From: Coffea arabica
Taxonomy: Eukaryota; Streptophyta; Magnoliopsida; Gentianales; Rubiaceae
Length of the DNA stretch: 64,000 nucleotides
Direction: 5' to 3'
Assembly: GCF_036785885.1 (NCBI RefSeq)
Contig: NC_092312.1
Coordinates: 15,580,001 to 15,644,000 of the forward strand
The notes below the pieces were generated by a model. The model made no database searches and was not told the DNA's origin. It was given only the letters and a program-made list of their open reading frames with translations. Positions 24,121-36,100 of this stretch are shown here, piece by piece. The number at the start of each line of letters is the position of its first letter. Positions within the stretch are counted from its first letter, which is position 1. The translations under genes and the position numbers were made by a program.

Positions 24121-27100
24121 TTACGAAGGAGGAGCATCCAAAAGCGTGGAGGAGGAGGCAAATGGCTCATGCACGACAGAGTTTGTGGAAACAGATATTG
24201 GATTGCCCTCCAGTTGCAGCATGATACTCCCAAGTATTTCAGTCAGAAGCTTCTTAAACTCATCTTCTTTAACCAACTTCCCCTCATCCGCATCTAACAT
24301 CTTGAAAGCTTCATTTATGATTTTGTCGATCTGCAGAGATCAGATAAAGCGTTTGGTAAGATGAGCTTAAGACCGGAGATCCTCTAATCAGCCTGAGAAG
24401 TACCCAGGTTCGAGCTGAAACTGCACCAAGCTTGAAGACTGTTCCTTTTGCACATTAAGCCAAATACAGATTCTATAAATAGGTCAAAAAGCTAATCGAT
24501 TAACTTGTACATAGCTATTTCTTCAACTATCCCTTACTCTGAATTCCCAATTGGAAAGGCAAATCTCATGTCATAATTACTAGTAAAAATGACCTAACCT
24601 CGAAAGACTGATTACCTCATCAACACCACCCACTGGAGGTAAGCCAGATGATGGGGCCAGAATATCAAGAGCAACACGCAGATATTGTTTTGACAATTTT
24701 CCACTGCGATCTCTTGGAATACTTTGTAAAGAAGTATCCAGAGCCTGTATAAGGATACCATATGTCGAGTTAATATGCAGAACACTAAAGCTATAGCCTG
24801 AACTATGATTTTGAAGAACAAGTTGATGCACATCAATGTCCAAGCACAGTGTCTGAAATCATTTCAACACGTTCAAAAGACTTGCTGTTTAATTTATCTT
24901 TTCTTAAATCAGTTGGACGAACTTGAGATGAAAATGATAAAGATACCAATATTTGCATGGGCCTATAGCTAAACTAGAATCCACTAGAAACAGAGATATC
25001 ACTAATAAAGTGCTCAGAAGACAACACAAGTTGGATGCAACTGCTCTTAATTTTCCACCAGCAGAAATTATGTCACTTTACCAACCTTATCCAGCTCAAA
25101 TTTGTTGGATAGCAATCTTCTTATACCACTTCCATCAAATGTATTCTCAGTATGCGCAACAATCACAGGCTGCTCTTTCAGAAGTTTTGCAACAGTCTCT
25201 GCAACATTCTTGAGCTCACCAAGAAATGTGTCTTGTGAAACAGGGTGATCAGGGACACCACCACAAGATTGCAGCGCTGGTTCTATGATGTTGCTTCTAA
25301 CCTACAGAAGTAAAGACCTCTGTTAATCTGATAAATAACATAGTTACAGGTTCCAACTTGGAGGCAGTTAACTTGAACAATCGACTATATTAAAACCATC
25401 ATGAGATAGTAACCATCACATTGCAAGAAACTGAAAAAGGTAACTTTGAGATTGGCTATGTGTCGCACATCACAATGCTCACAAATGTTTTGCATGGTGT
25501 ACAGCAGTAGAAATGGTCAAGATACTTGAAAGAAGAAGAATTAACACTGGCTAGGCATGGTTCCTTTAATACAGGAAATTCATAAGGAAAAACTATAACA
25601 GGACTAGATTGACTTCTTACCCAGGAATCTGAAGCAGGTGGCACTCCTTGTTCAACTGTAAGTTTCTCAAGAGCCTTAATGATGTAATCTTGGACAGATG
25701 CATTAGGTAGTTCTATCTCAGAGAAAATGGAAAGGACCTCTGACTCAAAACTGGGGCTCTTAAGAAACTCAAGGAGGTCTTCACCATCGATACGAAGAAT
25801 TACAATAGGATCTCGTTTTAAGCCAGCTGCCATCCCTAGTAAAATGTCCGAAAGAACCTCTTTAAACTCTTTCTTGCTTACTTTCTCTTGTTTTCCGTGG
25901 GTGAACTCATTAAGAACCTAGATCAAAATATAAACAAGTTAATTAAAGCAACCTATGAGACAATAACGAAGCAAATAACAGAGAGCATGAAGTAATAGGT
26001 GCCAAATACAATATTCCCCCGAAATAAGATCTATAACCTTCCAAGGTGGCATCAACATTCCTCTTTTAAAATATTATGCTTTATTTGTCGTACATGGCAA
26101 TGTGATTCAAGGAATGACACAATATTCCCGTCTAAATAGACTTCCGATGAAAGATTAAGAAGCTATCTTCATCCCTAATCTCAATTGACTAAAAAACATT
26201 TACTCCTGCTTGAAGAAAATAAATTCAACCAAACTGAATGCATGAGATTGCCAAACAAGCATTCAACAGAGTAAAATCCAGTATTTTCAATGTCTAGGAA
26301 ACTCTTACAAGACGGGATGCACACGTTAAAACGGTGCAAGTTTAGCACACAGGCTGCCAAGTGGCGCTGCGGTTTTTGAAGCACGTCCCGCATGCATTAA
26401 TATTTTGAGCATCCTAAAAGGAACCAGATAAATCGGTGAACAGTGTAAGGTTTGATATCCAGTCCATTAGATCCTCAACAATGTTCAACCATCAGGCTTT
26501 AGTTCAACTTGCAATTAAAGAAAACAGTAAGCCCAAGATAATATAGGATGCCCTAGTCCAAGTGCAACCATAGTACCACAAAGGTCCTGTATTTTATCTA
26601 CAGGCAAGTAAACAGTGTTGCTTCCTCATGTCTGGTGTATAAAAGTTCAGAAAAAATCCAGTAAAAGAGACTTTTTGCGCAAGACATCTAAACAAAAGGT
26701 TGGATTCGTGTGTGCAAGGTCACATCATTAGCAAACGGCTCCACCAGTGAACCATGCTCAAGTTATCTTAATTCTAGATATTACAAGTTACAATATAATA
26801 ATACTCCTAATTCCGATTTCTTCAACAAGACACTTAGATGAACAGAAAAGGCCAAAAATTGACAGGATTTTTTTTTTTTTTTTGGGGGGGAAAGAAAAGA
26901 AGGGGGGGGGGGGGGAGGGGGGAGTCTAATGAAATTGACTAACAGTGCTGTGTCACTCAGTTACACTACTCTCCAGCTACAAAGAATTGGATAGCCTCTA
27001 TCCCCATATTTTAAGGACAAAAACAATAAAGGACATGCGATCCACATTTTGGCACACTATTCGCCCCAAAAAAGAATGAAATCAAATCAAGAAATAAAGA

Positions 27101-27562
27101 AAACAAGTCATGAAGTCGTATACCATACAATCATATCATTTTACATAAACTCATAATCAAGGATAATGCAAATCATTAATCTCGAAATGGAATAAGGATA
27201 ATCTACTAGAGGGTTCCAAAGAGTACTAAAGGAACTAAGTTTATACACGTAATTTGAGAGCGCCCACTCTAGACGCTTCAACCATAATTTAATTAAGTGA
27301 TGAAACTTGACAATACAAATTAGACCACACAAAACAAAGCAGAAGAGAGAAATGCCAGTTGACCTTGTTTGTTGGAAAATATTAGTCACAATAAGGCGTC
27401 CAAGAAATGTACTAAATTTTCTGCCCTAAATCCATATATGTCGCATAAAAACAAGAGCTACAGCTTTCGGTATATAGAAGTGTGCAAAAACAAGTAGCAA
27501 AGAGTTAACCAGAAAGTGATAGACAAGATTGTGCCACCAGCCGAAATATATACATACATACA

Positions 27563-27594
<32 letters not shown>

Positions 27595-28258
27595 CATATA
27601 TATATATATATAAATATAAAAGAACCCAACAGGGGACCCAAAAAAAACCCAACAAAACACGAAAAAAGAAGAGTTTATCTTCAACAGAAGCCATACCATT
27701 TTTCTATAGGGGAGAGGGCTACTCCTTAAACAGCTTTAAACGGGACTGAAAAACCCCAAGGGAAAAAAAAGAAGAAGATAAAATGAGAAAAACAAAGAAG
27801 ACAAGACTTATGCTGGCAAGAAATCGCGAACCCTCAGCAAATTCTTGACCCTGTTGAGCCCAAAATCTTGAATGTTGATGAGTGAATTAAAAAGTTAAGG
27901 GAGATGCAGTCTTGGCATACAAAAGATAGCTTAGTAAAAAAGTAACTCTAGTTGAAAATGGCGAAAGAAAGAAGAGAAAAAAAGGGGGTAGAGAAACCTC
28001 GGAATAAATGTGATCAGAGTCAGGAGAAGATCCCCGAGCGGGTAATCCAAGGGCAGCACCTATGTCAGCCACAGCCGGTTGCAACTCTTTGACAGAAAGT
28101 TTACCGTCACAATCCTTGTCCAGTTCTTGAAACTTATGATCCACAAAGTTACTAAAAACCTGCTCATTTCCAACCAACTCCATTATATCTGAACCGTCCA
28201 TTACCTCCTGACTCCCACTTTTCTTCTTCATCACATTATCGCAGATTTCCTCCATCAT
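24121..28258 (-). CDS. EF-hand calcium-binding protein, five exons
   Basis: Predicted soluble EF-hand protein of about 370 aa, of the plant family that includes Arabidopsis At4g38810/At1g54530 (function little known). Minus-strand exons are 27998-28258, 25621-25917, 25086-25301, 24616-24744 and 24121-24330, all joined in phase 0 with GT-AG introns. One canonical Ca2+ loop is visible at residues 47-58 (DKDCDGKLSVKE, with D at 1, 3 and 5, G at 6, and E at 12). Later EF-hand-like segments are degenerate: residues about 100-107 (KQEKVSKKEF type), the RDRSGKLSKQ segment in exon 4, and DADEGKLVKEDE in exon 5, which is one residue short before the Gly. A Ca2+ sensor role is inferred. Two Met codons open the frame; the second may be used. 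A truncated duplicate lies at 8,443-10,795. Confidence 0.9.
26868..26922 (+). repeat. T16 followed by G7, G14 and G6 runs
   Basis: A 16-T tract (26868-26883) runs into G7 (26884-26890), then a purine spacer, G14 (26902-26915) and G6 (26917-26922). The plus strand could form a G-quadruplex. The host gene is transcribed from this strand as template, so its RNA would be C-rich. Confidence 0.85.
27551..27612. repeat. (TACA)n/(TA)n microsatellite
   Basis: Ten tandem taca units (27551-27590) followed by an alternating TA tract to about 27,612, within intron 1 of the EF-hand gene. Its length makes it probably polymorphic. Confidence 0.95.
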
Positions 28259-29423
28259 CCTCCGTCCTACTTTTGATTAACACCACACCACTAAAGCCCC
28301 TAGCCACTCCTTTTCTCTTTTTCTGCTGCCTTTATTTTTTTTTTTTTTCTGTTTATCTTTTTGGTGCGACTCCCGTGAGCCTCCTCTTCTTGGTTCTGTC
28401 AGCTTAAATACTAGTGGTAGCAGAAATAGTACTACTTGTTGCGGCACACACAACTGGACTCTGATTGCGCTTCTTCTCCAATTGCACCACCCGAAGGAGC
28501 TACTACTACTAGTAGAAACCGACCTCCTTTTTGGCTTTCTTTACTTTTTCTTTTTGCTTTTTTCAAGTTAAGTTTGTGGTATGGACGCCTGGGGCGGTTG
28601 TCGAAGGAAGCAAGGAAGAATATCAATACTGGAAAAGTCGTACTAGTGCTTTTTGGCCTTTTCTGGGGTAGAAATTTTTGATTACTCTGGAGCTGGTCAC
28701 CGGCTGACGCGTGTCTAAAGGACGCTGGTTTTCTTGGGTGTCGTATGATGCACGAGACTGGGTACGTGGCAGATGGTGATGAAAGGAGAGGCCGTGTCAA
28801 ATTGTCTGGGCTGGGTGGAACGGTGGGCTGTCTCTAGCCTGACGATTGGTCAGAAGCTGACTCTGAATGGTAGGTGTTTCTTGGGGCCTTTTGCTGGGCT
28901 ATGGGCCCTCGGGCTCACGACGATTGCTTCTGCTAGTTGTTTGTTGGCTTCTTTTCTACTACTGCTACTACTACTACCACCTAACTTTTTGGCCGCTAGG
29001 CAAATTCTTGTTTTCTACGTATTCCTCGGCATGGAATCTCGTGGCAATTTAGTGTCACTCATAAAATTATGTCAAATACTCAATTAATTTAAATTATCAG
29101 TGTAATATCTAATTTTGATTTAAATTAATCGGACACTTGACATTAAATAAAAGAATGATACTAAGTTGTCACCGGTTAAACGACACAAGGATATGATTTG
29201 CTTCCCGACTTCCTGTCTTAATCTTGGTTGCGTTTTGTGAGCACATAGATTAATTGAATACAAGCGCAACATCCCAAGTAAGTGTAACATATCTACTTTG
29301 TGAACAAATTCTTTTAACATACAATCTAGGTTTGTAGTAAAAGAATTCGGTCTGTTACTGAATATAGGAAGGCAAATTAAGTCCCTAAATTACAAATAAA
29401 TTTACACATCTAACAAGTTCCGA
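28259..29423. other. Intergenic DNA, EF-hand promoter and HVA22 3' flank
   Basis: The 5' flank of the EF-hand gene (to about 28,700) has pyrimidine tracts (28,314-28,345) but no confident TATA box. The stretch 28,760-29,090 is GC-richer with overlapping short open frames and no recognisable family. The final part is the 3' flank of the HVA22-like gene. Confidence 0.5.
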
Positions 29424-30687
29424 TTAGTTTTCCTTCCCCCTGGAATTATGAGCTGTATCTGGTGGAGACCTTGACCCTGGCTGAGAAGAAGCAAACTGCA
29501 AAATCTCAAAGAATTTAGTCTGTCCATAACACGCAGCCTTCTGCCAAAGCAACATCCCTAGCATCATCAACCTATTTTTCATGCGTAGCAGATTGCGATC
29601 AATCTCCTTCTCATGCTTGGCGATACATGGCTTGAGAAAACAACTGTACACATTTGTTGTTCCCTGAAACAATTCGAGATTAAAATGTAATGCAGCTAAT
29701 TGTTAGTGACATGAAATGTGTAAACTTAAAAAGAGATTTGAGTAAAATTAGTGCGTACTCTTGTTCCAGGATACCACAGGTAGACGCACAATGCAAACTT
29801 AGCTTCACCATACAGAGGTAACCTTCAACAACAAATCCATCGTCAACAATAAAATTAAGGATTAAAAACAAAAAAGCCCCCCCGGTGATTTCAAAATATA
29901 CAAAACGACGCCTCATATTTTGAACTAAATTGTAAACTAACAGGATTCATTAAACTTAACGAAAATGACGGTCTCGGCTGTTAAACTTACCGGATTCTGT
30001 TAAGTTTATCGTTAATTTTACCGGATTCCGTTAAATTTTTCGGTAAATTTATCGGATTCCGTTAAGTTTAACGAATTCTGTTAGTTTACAATTTAGTTCA
30101 AAACATGAGATGTCATTTTGTATGTTTTGAAATCATTAGGGGCTTTTTTTTGTATATTAGGTATACCATAGAGGGTTTTTTTTGTTTTTAACCCTAAAAC
30201 TAATGAGGTTTAAGTATGTTACTATTATTATTGTTTTCTCCTCGTAAATGGCTTACACCAAGAAAAAATAGCGGGAATTCTTACCATGACATAAACAGGT
30301 CTCCAACTCTTTCAAATACTGTGAAGGCTGCAAGTAAAATCCTAAGGGGAAAAGGGAAAAAATAAAAAAAAAACAAAGGGATTTCATTAGCATACTATAC
30401 GACTTGCTAACATGTAGAAGAAAAATGCAAGAGTAGATGAACTGGCAATTCATGTACCAGTATTGACACCAAAACAGAAGCTGATCGATGTCTGGCTCAT
30501 CTTTTTCCAGCGTCTTAAAGCATTCATATGCTGGATAAACATATCCGAAAACCATCCTGCACAGTTCAAAACTTTTTGGTTATTTAAGTATTTCCTTGAA
30601 CGACTTAAAAAAAAAAGTTAGCACGAGTAGTACTGAAAGAGTGACTAAAGCGTACAATAGTGGTCTCGTAAGCAAAGAACCCATCAT
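29424..30687 (-). CDS. HVA22: HVA22-like (TB2/DP1/REEP family) protein
   Basis: Predicted ER membrane-shaping protein of the HVA22 h/i/j subgroup, 163 aa. In the family, HVA22 is ABA- or stress-responsive and related to yeast Yop1 and animal REEP. Minus-strand exons are 30656-30687, 30458-30556, 30285-30341, 29759-29822 and 29424-29663; phases match at every junction. The start MMGSLLTRPLL, then MVFGYVYPAYECFKT, FWCQYWILLAAFTVFERVGD, LPLYGEAKFALCVYLWYP and GTTNVY...AKHEKEIDRNLL follow the TB2/DP1/HVA22 domain order with hydrophobic hairpin segments. Odd points: the tail after ...YGQTKFFEILQFASSQ is short, and RMKNRLMMLGMLLW departs from the usual ELRTRAGDMAVLYW text, suggesting relaxed constraint. 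Intron 4 hosts a MITE. Confidence 0.88.
29859..30194. mobile_element. Mutator-like MITE in HVA22 intron 4
   Basis: The ends ggattaaaaacaaaaaa and ttttttgtttttaaccc are inverted. Complementarity continues through gatttcaaaa...acaaaa and gaactaaattgtaaactaac to the centre, which repeats ccggattccgttaa words. The flanks taaaattaa (29850-29858) and taaaactaa (30195-30203) form a 9-bp target duplication with one change, the size made by Mutator-like elements. The left arm lacks about 30 bp found in the right arm. No coding capacity. Confidence 0.82.
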
Positions 30688-31862
30688 CTTTAATCTCTCG
30701 TTCTTGAATCTCAGATGTCAACCCTGTTCATTCGATTTAGATTCAAAACAAAAGGCACTAGTAATTCAATCAAATTAAGTAGTAACAGGATAACGCATGG
30801 TGAGATTAATTATGTACAAGTCTTGAACCATTCTTTACTTGGTCACTCTACGTCAGTGAAAATCAATTGCGCAAGTGGATTAACCGAAAATGAAAATCAC
30901 TCACATACTTCGACTCCCGAAGCCAGAAGTTGAATTTCACCCTTTTCTTGAGCGAGGGAGAGGAGTGAGTTTGGGTTACGCTTCTTCGTCTTAACAATCT
31001 GATAAAAAACATGAGTTGCTTGCTGCAGTTAACCAAATCGTCGCGTATTCTTGGTTGGAAAAGATTTTTGAGACGGCAGCGGTGAAGCGTCACTACTCTC
31101 GGGATGGCTGGGGCCTTTAAGCTTGAACAATCCTCTGGGACCTTGCAAAGACGCCGGGAGTCCGGGGCAGGACTCGCCTCGCATTGGCCGAGTCGGCAAC
31201 TTGACACCAATTGCGAAGTATGCGTCCTTTCGCGAGAGTCGTTGGTGCATGGGCTTTCTTGCTCCTGGTCACTGGAACCGGATATTCATCTTTGCCGTTT
31301 CCATCCATGCGCTATTTTTTCTCTTGCGCAGGCCATATGCATCTTATGAATTAATATTTTACGCACTGTCCACTTATATAATGACGGATTGAATTGAATG
31401 TATATCACGTCATTTTAATTTAAATTTAAATATCAAATTATATATATATGACATATATCTATACTTATTAATCTATACAGCGTCAGTATATAAAATATTT
31501 ATCCATAGTTTTTATTGGCTTCCATGATTCATGACATGTTGACACCTGAATTGGCAGACACTTGGTAGTTTTTTATTGCAGGGAAAAATGTGAGAAAGTG
31601 TAATAAGCATGCACAAAAGAAAAAATAAAGAAAAAAAAATGGCATTTATGCTCTTTCACAAGTTATTGTAGTAAAATACTCACTGTGCATATTGCCGGTC
31701 AAAATTTTTACATTTTGTTTTTTTGGGTAACGTACATTGCCCTTAATAAGAGGGGATGCCATTTAGACAAAATCACTTGCTTTGAGACCACAAAGAATAT
31801 TTGAAGACCAAAATAAGAAAAGCTAAAAGAGCATAAGATATTTGAGTATGAGATGGCAAAAC
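30688..31862. other. HVA22 5' flank and spacer
   Basis: DNA upstream of the minus-strand HVA22 start. The stretch 30,930-31,320 is GC-richer and may include the promoter and leader, but no clear TATA box or upstream exon was found. From about 31,320 the sequence is AT-rich. No gene is supported. Confidence 0.5.
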
Positions 31863-32453
31863 CTGTGTTTTCAAACTCGGATCGGACCGGCCGGTCCGAC
31901 TGTTGAACCGGGAACCGGTCAAGTGTCCGGTCCGAGTTGGTCATCAGAACCGGGAGATTCAAGATCCGGTCAACTCCGGTAAAAAATCGGGTTTGACCGG
32001 TATAAAACCGGAAAAACCGGTCCAACAGGAGCTTTTGTAAAAAAAGTTCAAACTTTTTTAATATTATGTTTTGGCCCCTAAATTGTGAAAACTTATTAAT
32101 ATACCTCAAATATTTCATACTTTATAAATATTGTCCTAAAATTTGATGTTATTTTTCAATTAAATCCATAATTTTAATTCTAAACTTGTTAATGTTTATT
32201 AAATAATATAAATTGTTACTTGATTGTTCTAATTTCTTTGTATTTTCTTGTTAAATATATTTGAAACATCAAATATATATGAATATACCTTTATTAATAT
32301 CAATATGTTATTGGATATTTTATATACAATAATTTAATTTTTAAATAATTTTTATTTATGACGTCATCCGGTTCGACCCCTATCGACCCCCGATCGAACC
32401 ATTGACCCCTGACCTCGGCCGAGTCGATATCCGGTCCGGTTCTGAAAACATAG
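31863..32453. mobile_element. hAT-like MITE, 591 bp, perfect 8-bp TSD
   Basis: The flanks are ggcaaaac at 31855-31862 and 32454-32461, a perfect 8-bp duplication. The left end reads ctgtgttttcaaactcgg and the right end, read inward on the other strand, ctatgttttcagaaccgg. Both ends are rich in ccggtc/gaccgg words and flank an AT-rich core. It belongs to the same family as the element at 13,967-14,553. Nonautonomous. Confidence 0.93.
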
Positions 32454-32461
32454 GGCAAAAC

Positions 32462-33189
32462 TAAATAAAGTGCTATGTATATCACTACAAATAGGTTAAA
32501 AATTTTTCGTCTCCATCTAGTTCCTAAACTTTATGAACTGAACGAGTTGCCACATTTTTACACATATATTTCAGTATTATCTTCGATGATTAATATTATA
32601 ATTAAAAAATTTTACATATTGATCTGATATAAGTCACTTAAATCATCAACCAAAAGTTCATCCGATTCACTCACCGTTTGAAATCTCTCTCTTTTTTTTT
32701 TTTTTTAAGAAAGTCAATTTTCATGTGGACTTCATTATTTTTTTAAGGAAAAGAAGGTACATTTGACGTTAAATGCATTCTAAAAAATTGAATCTTTATA
32801 ACTAAAAAATTAAAAAATCAAATGGGCCTTAGATGGAGAAGAGAGGCCTAATATCACATGCTCATAGAGCCAAGAATGTTTCCCATGGAAGGCCGTGGAT
32901 GGATCCAAAAGGGGAAAGCCGAAAGGAGAGAGGGATAATCTTCAAGGCTAAAGAGAAAGTCACGCCACGTCAGCGCACCCCTGGGCAGGGGGTGGTGGGA
33001 ATTTGCACCTCACCCCTCCTGTATTTTGCGCTCGTCTTATCCACAACAACGAAACTTTATTCGCAGGAGCAACAGGCTAACACTCCCATTTACTTGATCG
33101 TTTCCAGTCAGTCTACCACTCCTCTCCTTCAAGTTTTAAATGAATCTTTTCGTTCCTAAATCGATGTTGCCGCAGCCGCAGTATCAATA
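32462..33189 (+). other. 5' flank of MRL1
   Basis: Spacer, then the likely promoter and leader of MRL1. A T-run at 32,693-32,706 is the only repeat. The GC-richer stretch 32,830-33,180 probably includes the transcription start. No TATA box is obvious. Confidence 0.5.
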
Positions 33190-36100
33190 ATGGAACTGAG
33201 CTTGTCGTCCTCGATCTCCTCTCCATTCTCTTCCTTCCGCTCCCCTGGCTGCCACTGTGCTCCATTGCTTCGCAAGGAGTTCCTCGGCAGTGGCCACAAT
33301 CTGAGGCCTCCAGGCCTCCGCTTTCGACGACAATGCAGGAAGCTAGGGTTTCGATTTCATTTCCACTCCAGAAATTTTCTACTGAGAGCTTCACTCGACT
33401 CGCACTCCGTCGTTCTTGTCGTCGCTGTCACCGCGGTTGCCGTCTCTGCCTTCATCCTTGTCTTTCACAGTTATTCCAAAAGAAGGAATAATGCTCAGCA
33501 CAACCAGGTACTTTCCGGCTCTTACAAGCTTCACTGCAGTGTGTGGTCTTGCACTCTGTTTCATTCTTCGTGTATCACGGTTTTGCTGAAAATGATCTTC
33601 CATTTGTGATACGATGTTGTTCTGTCATTTAGTTTTTGATGAATGTTGATGCGCTCAAGAATGCATCCTTTAGTAGGTGTTCTAGCCTTAGGATATTCTC
33701 ATTAATTTTGTGCATGCCAGTTTTTTAAATTATATCGTGCACAGTGTGAGTAACATTAGGATTTCTATGACACGCATAGCAAGTTTACTTGAATTCTAGT
33801 TTGAACATTTTCGAGGATGTTCGTCTGCCATCACTGGAAGTCTGGAACTCTTTTTTTTTTTTTTTTCTTTTGAGTTATATTATTTTATTTGCTTGTAGCT
33901 CCTTCCCTCTCCATTCTCACAGCAGGGCTGGCAGGCTGATAAAGTTAACATGGGGAAGAAATAAAAAGAACCTTTCCTTCCCATTTTGATACTTGTCCGC
34001 ACATGTGATATACTCTTTCTTTGCTTGTGGCTCATGGATTCTATGTTCACTCTGTAGGGTAAATGGTTCTGAGAAGTTTAGCTCCTTGTGTCAGCCATTT
34101 CAGTGGTTTAGTAATTTTAGATGGATTTAGTGAAATTAGCATCTGATGGATAATTTGATTCGAAATTATTTGTCACTAACTGATCATAGATACATGTTTC
34201 CTAATTTTGCATTCTGGTCATAGATGGAGATCATAAGAAACCTTGCTCTCCTACTCGGTCTCACCTGTTTTTGTGTTGTACTATGAGTTAAGATTTCTCT
34301 TAAGTCCTTTCTACTGCCTTGCTGATAATAATGAAATTTATTCTTTTGAACATGGTTGTGCTTTTGGTGAACCTGTGCAAGTCAATTTTGAATTTGCTTT
34401 AGTTCTATGCTGGCCTAGCTTTCTTATTCACTTTGAAACTTTTCAGATGCCAGGGAGGCTGACACATCCCCTATTTCAACATATCAAGAGTAGGATGGAC
34501 AGCTTGTCTATGGAAGAGTTTATACTTCTAAATAGGAACATTCCTATTGATAAAAAAGTAGACCTACCAATTGAAATGAGCAACAATACTTTTCATCATG
34601 AGGACGTTGTGGCTGAGATGCATCTTGATGACATCAATGTGATGAATGGAGCTACCATTGCTACAAACACATCTGAGTTGTCTATTTGTGAAATGACTGC
34701 TTCTGTTGTCAATGATTCTCTGCACACAAGAGAATCTGAAGGTTTGTCTGTATCCTCTCTCCCATTATTGCCATCAGAACCAGAAGTCGCAGGACCTACT
34801 CTTAATATAGAGCCAAGTGAAATGCAATTGGAGAGGTGTGAACATGAAAGTGGAAGTGACAGTAAAGAGACCAAGCTACTTCTTGTAAAAAAGCCACATA
34901 TTGCTTCATTTTTTCCAGTTAATGTACAAAGTAGAGTTACTGAATTTGGAAGACTAGACCATGAAATTTTGACAGAAGGTCAACAAATAAAGCCTGACCT
35001 TAGTCACCGTGAAGACCTCTACACATTTTATGAGGCACCTATGGCAAAATTGAATGGTCTTGGAGCACTATCCTCTGGTATTTCTCTGCACAAGAATGGT
35101 AACTCATCACTCTTCAAGGCTTCCGTTGTAGATGGAGAACAATTTCTTAGACAACAGCTCTCTCACCGCGCAGGTTATGCCCTGGCGCTTCTTCCCTAAA
35201 CCAGCATGATTTTCATGGCTTGTTCTTTTCACAAGTTGCTGAAAATTTAATTGTCTGAACTAGTCTGAGTTGAAGTATGCTTATTCTTTCAGAGGAAACT
35301 GAAGGCCATGAAAAAAGACACGTTTCATATTATAACAATGGCTCATCCCATTGGAAAGAAGACATGGGAAAGAGAAAAGAGTCTCCTGCTTATAAGGACA
35401 ATGCAAAACTTCACGAGAATAGATCGAAGAGTTTGTCTCCAACCCATAATTTGAAAGGGAAGCACATGCATGACAGAAATCGTTCACCACAGCTGTTCGG
35501 TGGTTACAGTAAACTTTTAAGAGATGGACGGTAACCATTTTGTTTCATATTTTTTCTCAAGAGTTTCATGCCTGAGATATTTGCTTCACAGAAAATGAAA
35601 GTCTAATTGGGCGTTTCAATACGTAACCATCCTGTTTGTTCGCTTCTTGGCTTGTTGCTTCTTAATTTTTAAATTCTCTTGGTGTCCTGTTCTAATTGGA
35701 GGGACACATTTTCACTTGTAAACCAGATTTCCTTCTTAATTTTTAAATTCTCTAGGTGTCCTGTTCTAATTGGAGGGACACATTTTCACTTGTATACCAA
35801 ATTTCCTTACTTTCACACTAGAGAAGTTTTAACAAATCAAGAAATAAGAGATACATAGCTGATGTAGAAGCTGCCAAAACGGCTAGTCAATATCTGAAAA
35901 TAAACAAACTGAAACAGAGCATCAATTGTGATCTTTTTGCATTGTCTTAAGGCACTTTCCTCTGTTACTGTCTCTTTTAGGTTAAATGATTGCATTGAGA
36001 TGCTTGAAGACATGGAAAGCAAGGGTTTGTTGGATATGGATAAAGTACGACTTTCTGAGCATTTTTCCACGTTCTATTTTAGTGCACATTCCTCTGTGCT

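Larger units (their letters stand above)
13207..25260. repeat. Segmental duplication, copy B
   Basis: Partner of 2,698-10,795. It is longer mainly because of a hAT-like MITE (13,967-14,553), a nested MITE plus solo LTR (14,577-18,073) and a truncated LINE (22,043-22,638). It retains the intact versions of the XIP and EF-hand genes. The EF-hand gene continues past the copy edge to 28,258, so copy B is the one linked to the original gene. Confidence 0.9.
25918..27997 (-). other. EF-hand gene intron 1
   Basis: A 2.1 kb intron between exons 1 and 2, with donor GAG|GTTTCT and acceptor TAG|GTTCTT. It contains a T-run followed by G-runs (26,868-26,922) and a tetranucleotide microsatellite (27,551-27,612). 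Open frames inside are low complexity or unsupported. Confidence 0.8.

Noticed and set aside
27458-27729. Open frames with HTYIHTY or YVCMYVCM repeats
   Set aside because: They are translations of the taca/ta microsatellite in an intron.
28432-29087. Several overlapping open frames between EF-hand and HVA22 genes
   Set aside because: No family resemblance, no splice continuity and frames on both strands overlap; likely chance frames in GC-richer flank DNA.
31029-31392. Multiple open frames upstream of HVA22
   Set aside because: They overlap on both strands and match no family; a GC-richer 5' flank gives such frames by chance.
33907-33965. Possible extra MRL1 exon after tctcacag
   Set aside because: Reading in the phase left by exon 1 reaches a stop before any donor site, while exon 1 joined to 34,447 keeps frame.
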